Below, piece by piece: positions 60,636-64,000 of a stretch of DNA of 64,000 bases. The position numbers and the translations under genes are program-made. Each line of letters starts with the position of its first letter. Within the stretch, counting starts at the first letter, position 1. The stretch covers positions 86,331 to 150,330 of the forward strand of contig JAHCKS010000003.1 of assembly GCA_026125665.1 (NCBI GenBank). Direction: 5' to 3'. The DNA is from Rubrivivax sp. GTDB lineage: Bacteria; Pseudomonadota; Gammaproteobacteria; Burkholderiales; Burkholderiaceae_C. Below the pieces are notes generated by a model that searched no databases, was not told where the DNA came from, and saw only the letters and a program-made list of their open reading frames with translations.

Positions 60636-61019
60636 ATGCACGCGCAGCTGAAGCCGTCGACCAAGCGCGTCGACTTCGACACCGTCATGAAGTACGCGGC
60701 GGTGACGAACGACTACAACCCCATCCACGTCGACAAGGCGTTCGCCGCCAAGAGCCCGATGGGCGGCATCATCGCCCACGGCACGATGTCGGTGGCGCTG
60801 ATCTGGCAGGCGCTGAAGAACACGCTCGGTGTGCAGGCGCTGAATCGCATCCACCTGGAGATCAAGTTCGTGCAGCCGGTGCGGATCGACGACGACGTCA
60901 CCGGCGGCGGCGAGTTGCGCATGGGCAGCGAGCCGCCGGTCTACGAGGTCTGGGTGCGCAATGCCAAGGGCCAGGACGTCATCAAGGGCACGGCGACCCT
61001 GAAGCCGCAAGGAAGGTGA
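60636..61019 (+). CDS. MaoC-family enoyl-CoA hydratase, catalytic residues present
   Basis: A 127-residue hot-dog protein with TNDYNPIHVDKAFAAKSPMGGIIAHGTMS, which has the Asp and His of (R)-hydratases. It begins 14 bp after the degenerate MaoC gene, AGGGAGGA lying upstream, and ends one base before the second thiolase-like gene. It probably hydrates the enoyl-CoA that the thiolase-like/DUF35 complexes then cleave. Confidence 0.88.
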   Translation: MHAQLKPSTKRVDFDTVMKYAAVTNDYNPIHVDKAFAAKSPMGGIIAHGTMSVALIWQALKNTLGVQALNRIHLEIKFVQPVRIDDDVTGGGELRMGSEPPVYEVWVRNAKGQDVIKGTATLKPQGR

Positions 61020-61020
61020 C

Positions 61021-62187
61021 ATGAGCTTGAAAAACACCGCCTGCATCGCCGGCGCCTACGAGCACCCGATCCGCCGCGCCGACGACAAGTCGGTGGCGCA
61101 GCTGCACGCCGAGGTCGCGCGCGGCGCGCTCGCCGATGCCGGGCTGACGATCAAGGACGTCGACGGCTACTTCTGTGCCGGCGACGCGCCGGGGCTGGGC
61201 GCGATGTCGATGGTCGACTACCTGGGGCTCAAGCTGCGCCATGTCGACAGCACCGAGACCGGCGGCTCCTCGTACGTCGTGCACGTCGCGCACGCCGCGG
61301 CCGCCATCGCCGCCGGGCGCTGCAACGTGGCGCTGATCACGCTGGCCGGCCGGCCCAAGGCCGAGGGCATGGCCACCGGCACCGCGCCGCGCAACTACGG
61401 CGCCGCGCCCGACGTGCCCTTCGAGCTGCCGTACGCGCCGACCACGGTGAACATGTACGGCATGGCGGCGATGCGCCACATGCACGAGCACGGCACGACG
61501 AGCGAGCAGCTGGCGTGGATCCGCGTCGCGGCGTCGCACCATGCGCAGCACAACCCGCACGCGATGGTGCGCGAGGTGGTCACGGTGAAGGACGTGGTCG
61601 GCTCGCCGATGATCGCCGACCCGCTTCACCGCCTGGACTGCTGCGTCATCAGCGACGGCGGCGGCGCGCTGGTCGTCGTGCGGCCGGAGATCGCGCGCAG
61701 CCTGAAGCGCCCGGTGGTCAACGTCATCGGCACCGGCGAGTACCTGCGCAACCAGAGCGGCGGCAAGGTCGACCTGCTGACCACCGGCGCCGCCTGGACC
61801 GGCAAGGCGGCGTTCACCGAGGCCGGCGTGAAGCCGGCGGACATCCAGTACGCGTCGATCTACGACAGCTTCACGATCACCGTGCTGCTGACGCTGGAGG
61901 ACCTGGGCTTCTGCGCCAAGGGCCAGGGCGGGCGCTTCGTCAGCGACGGCAACCTGATCGCCGGCACCGGCAAGCTGCCGTTCAACACCGACGGCGGCGG
62001 GCTGTGCAGCAACCATCCCGGCAATCGCGGCGGGCTCACCAAGGTGCTGGAGGCGGTGCGCCAGGTGCGCGGCGAGGCGCATCCCAAGGTGCAGGTGAAG
62101 AACTGCGATCTGGCGCTGGCGCACGGCACCGGCGGTTCGCTGGGCAGCCGGCACGGCAGCGGTACGATCATCCTGGAGAGGGAGTAA
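61021..62187 (+). CDS. Thiolase-fold protein without nucleophilic Cys (putative retro-aldolase subunit)
   Basis: A 388-residue thiolase-like protein. The nucleophile region STETGGSSYVVHVAHA has Ser in the Cys register. The His motif remains as CSNHPGNRGG. The last motif is HGTGGSLGSRHGS without Cys. DUF35 gene follows after 6 bp. It is divergent from the thiolase-like protein at 58656 in the same operon, so two different aldolase-type complexes may be made. Confidence 0.8.
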   Translation: MSLKNTACIAGAYEHPIRRADDKSVAQLHAEVARGALADAGLTIKDVDGYFCAGDAPGLGAMSMVDYLGLKLRHVDSTETGGSSYVVHVAHAAAAIAAGRCNVALITLAGRPKAEGMATGTAPRNYGAAPDVPFELPYAPTTVNMYGMAAMRHMHEHGTTSEQLAWIRVAASHHAQHNPHAMVREVVTVKDVVGSPMIADPLHRLDCCVISDGGGALVVVRPEIARSLKRPVVNVIGTGEYLRNQSGGKVDLLTTGAAWTGKAAFTEAGVKPADIQYASIYDSFTITVLLTLEDLGFCAKGQGGRFVSDGNLIAGTGKLPFNTDGGGLCSNHPGNRGGLTKVLEAVRQVRGEAHPKVQVKNCDLALAHGTGGSLGSRHGSGTIILERE

Positions 62188-62193
62188 GCGATC

Positions 62194-62586
62194 ATGGCCG
62201 AGAAGGAACGCAAGCTCCCCGCGTCGGTGACCAGCCCGGAAACCGAGGAGTATTGGGCAGCCGCCAAGGAAGGCAAGCTGCTGGTGAAGAAGTGCACCGC
62301 CTGCAACAGGACGCACCACTACCCGCGCAGCCTGTGCCCGTACTGCTTCAGCGACAAGACGGAGTGGACGACGGCGTCGGGCAAGGGCGTGCTCTATTCC
62401 TACAGCGTCATGCGCCGCGCGCCGATCCCGTACGCGCTGGCCTATGTCACGCTGGCCGAGGGCACGACCATGATGACCAACATGGTCGATTGCGACTTCG
62501 ACAAGCTGAAGATCGGCCAGGCGGTGAGGGTGGTGTTCAAGCCGACCGACGGCGGCGGCGCGCTGCCCTGCTTCACGCCGGCTTAG
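62194..62586 (+). CDS. DUF35 zinc-ribbon/OB-fold protein
   Basis: A 130-residue protein with zinc ribbon CTACNRTHHYPRSLCPYC and OB fold GKGVLYSYSVMRRAPIPYALAYVTLAEG. Partner of the thiolase-like protein at 61021-62187. Last gene before the REP-like terminator. Confidence 0.88.
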   Translation: MAEKERKLPASVTSPETEEYWAAAKEGKLLVKKCTACNRTHHYPRSLCPYCFSDKTEWTTASGKGVLYSYSVMRRAPIPYALAYVTLAEGTTMMTNMVDCDFDKLKIGQAVRVVFKPTDGGGALPCFTPA

Positions 62587-62594
62587 CATTTCTC

Positions 62595-62753
62595 CTTCTC
62601 CCCGCGAAGCCGGGGAGAAGGTGCCGAGCGGCAGCGAGGCGGATGAGGGGCTTCGAATCGTCTCACCACACGCTGCCGTTGTCGCGCTAACATAAGCCCC
62701 TCATCCGGCGCTTCGCGCCACCTTCTCCCCGCCTTCGCGGGGAGAAGCTTTTT
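62595..62753 (+). terminator. Inverted REP-like pair with intrinsic terminator
   Basis: Two hairpins with identical 10-bp stems CTTCTCCCCG/CGGGGAGAAG (62595-62620 and 62722-62747) flank a longer perfect 14-bp inverted repeat CGGATGAGGGGCTT (62640-62653) / AAGCCCCTCATCCG (62694-62707). The second hairpin is followed by CTTTTT (62748-62753), which makes a good rho-independent terminator. The symmetric arrangement is that of dispersed REP/BIME elements. It separates the thiolase operon from the luciferase-like gene. Confidence 0.88.
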
Positions 62754-62773
62754 GAATCGGGGAGCTCTGCGTC

Positions 62774-63970
62774 ATGGCGCACAAGGGTCTGATCTTCGGC
62801 ATCTTCCTGGCGCCATTCCATCGCGTCGGCGACAACCCCACGCTGGCCATCGCGCGCGACATGGAGCTGATCCAGTGGCTCGATCATCTGGGCTACGACG
62901 AGGCGTGGATCGGCGAGCATCATTCCGCCGGCTGGGAGCTGATCGCCTCACCCGAGCTGATCATCGCCGCCGCCGCCGAGCGCACGCGCAACATCCGCCT
63001 GGGCTCGGGCGTCACCAGCCTGCCCTATCACCACCCGCTGATGGTGGCCAACCGCTTCGTGCAGCTCGACCACATGACGCGCGGCCGCGCCATGCTGGGC
63101 GTCGGTCCTGGCGCGCTGGTGTCGGATGCCTACATGCTGGGCATCGCCCCCGACACGCAGCGCCGCCGCATGGACGAGTCGCTCGACGCGATCACGCGGC
63201 TGCTCGCCTGCGAGGAGCCGGTGACGATGAAGACCGACTGGTTCGAGATGAACCAGGCGCGCCTGCATCTCGCGCCCTACACCTGGCCGCGCTTCCCGAT
63301 CGCTGTCGCCAGCACGCTGACGCCCGCCGGCATGCAGGCCGCCGGGAAGTATGGGCTGGGCGTGCTGTCGCTGGGCGCCGGCATCCCCGGCGGCCCCGAC
63401 GCGCTCGCCAACCAGTGGAAGATCGCCGAGGACGAGGCCGCCAAGGTCGGCCGCACCATGGACCGCAAGGACTGGCGCCTGGTGGTCAACATGCACACCG
63501 CCGAGGACGACGAGGCGGCGATCGAGCAGGTCAAGGTCGGCGAGCGCATCGAGACCGTGACCTATTTCGAGGACACGCTGGGCCGCCCGCCGGGCCGCGC
63601 CGACGATCCGCTGCGCGAGGGTGTCAAGATGGGCACGACCCTGGTCGGCTCGCCCGACACGGTGAGCCGCGGCATCGAGAAGCTGGTCGAGAGCAGCAAG
63701 GGCGGCATCGGCGGCGTGATGTTCCGCGCCCATGAATGGGCCGACCGCGACAAGACGATGAAGAGCTTCGAGCTCTTCGCCCGCTGGGTGATGCCGCGCT
63801 TCCAGGGCTCGCTCGACACGGTCGTGGCCTCGCGCGAATGGACCAAGTCGAACCGCCGCACGATCTTCAGCCCCAACGTGGCCGCGATCGCCAAGGCCTA
63901 CACCGACGCCGGCAAACCGATCCCCGACGAATACAAGACCCGCCTCGCCGGCGCCCGCGACGCGGATTGA
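62774..63970 (+). CDS. LLM-class luciferase-like flavin monooxygenase (limonene monooxygenase-like)
   Basis: A 398-residue TIM-barrel protein. FGIFLAPFHRVGDNPTLAIARDMELIQWLDHLGYDEAWIGEHHSAGWELIASPE and IRLGSGVTSLPYHHPLMVANRFVQLDHMTRGRAMLGVGPGAL are typical of the LimB/bacterial-luciferase class. It uses reduced flavin and oxygen, possibly for Baeyer-Villiger or hydroxylation chemistry on a terpenoid or ketone. It has its own transcription unit after the terminator. Confidence 0.92.
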   Translation: MAHKGLIFGIFLAPFHRVGDNPTLAIARDMELIQWLDHLGYDEAWIGEHHSAGWELIASPELIIAAAAERTRNIRLGSGVTSLPYHHPLMVANRFVQLDHMTRGRAMLGVGPGALVSDAYMLGIAPDTQRRRMDESLDAITRLLACEEPVTMKTDWFEMNQARLHLAPYTWPRFPIAVASTLTPAGMQAAGKYGLGVLSLGAGIPGGPDALANQWKIAEDEAAKVGRTMDRKDWRLVVNMHTAEDDEAAIEQVKVGERIETVTYFEDTLGRPPGRADDPLREGVKMGTTLVGSPDTVSRGIEKLVESSKGGIGGVMFRAHEWADRDKTMKSFELFARWVMPRFQGSLDTVVASREWTKSNRRTIFSPNVAAIAKAYTDAGKPIPDEYKTRLAGARDAD

Positions 63971-64000
63971 TTGCGCTGGGTGCGCGTCACTCCAGTGACG

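Noticed and set aside
1-64000. tRNA, rRNA, riboswitch, insertion sequence or phage genes
   Set aside because: No cloverleaf, rRNA segment, transposase or integrase motif was seen on either strand.

Overview
The window is GC-rich, densely coded DNA from a Gram-negative bacterium. Three orphan Bug/TctC-type periplasmic binding proteins, a general porin ending in Phe, a tripartite RND pump and many CoA-pathway genes joined by ATGA/GTGA overlaps point to a betaproteobacterium of the order Burkholderiales (Comamonadaceae/Sphaerotilaceae-like). That placement is inference from gene content; no rRNA or tRNA gene is present to test it, and I see no insertion sequence, integrase, phage gene or CRISPR array.

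Region 1 (1-9.8 kb): a carbohydrate-type ABC importer (binding protein, two permeases, ATPase) sits between a DUF4432 epimerase-like protein, cut by the window edge, and two closely related cytoplasmic CxPxR sulfatases that flank a LysR regulator. A Bug-type binding protein follows. I read this as an uptake and desulfation locus for a small sulfated compound. Region 2 (9.8-18.5 kb): an HxlR regulator divergent from an NmrA-type oxidoreductase, then a TetR regulator divergent from an RND adaptor/pump/outer-membrane-factor operon with a clear operator, then a PagL-like lipid A deacylase.

Region 3 (18.7-64 kb) is an unusually large block of acyl-CoA catabolism: 5 acyl-CoA dehydrogenases, 4 crotonase-fold proteins, 5 MaoC hot-dog proteins, 4 thiolase-fold proteins each paired with a DUF35 zinc-ribbon/OB protein, 3 CoA ligases, 2 class III CoA-transferases, a CitE-like lyase, an MmgE/PrpD protein, 2 SDRs, a 2-oxoacid dehydrogenase-type E1alpha/E1beta/E2 set without E3, a TRAP transporter and two flavin monooxygenase-family proteins. 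It is arranged as (a) an IclR-led operon at 22.2-31.5 kb; (b) a convergent operon at 37.5-31.6 kb with its own TetR gene inside; (c) a ligase/MaoC/ACAD/Bug/crotonase operon at 37.8-43.6 kb; (d) a CaiB/ACAD/Bug operon at 47.1-43.7 kb; (e) a PrpD/MaoC/ACAD/MaoC/CaiB/CitE/TRAP operon at 47.5-56.5 kb; (f) a crotonase/NMO/thiolase-DUF35/MaoC-MaoC/thiolase-DUF35 operon at 56.7-62.6 kb closed by a REP-like terminator and followed by a luciferase-like monooxygenase.

Two observations tie region 3 together. First, three of the four thiolase-fold proteins lack the nucleophilic cysteine by eye alignment and all four have a DUF35 partner, the arrangement known from steroid side-chain retro-aldolases (Ltp2 with the ChsH2 DUF35 domain); operon (f) also has adjacent active-looking and degenerate MaoC subunits, as in ChsH1/ChsH2. 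Second, a shared 18-bp TetR-like operator (consensus CTAACRAACGTTTGTTAG) occurs in intergenic regions at 18.7, 22.0, 47.2, 47.3 and 56.6 kb, and twice lies in the same register inside a sigma70-like promoter. This suggests one regulator co-controlling several modules of a possibly undescribed aldolytic (rather than thiolytic) acyl-CoA pathway. The substrate cannot be deduced from sequence.
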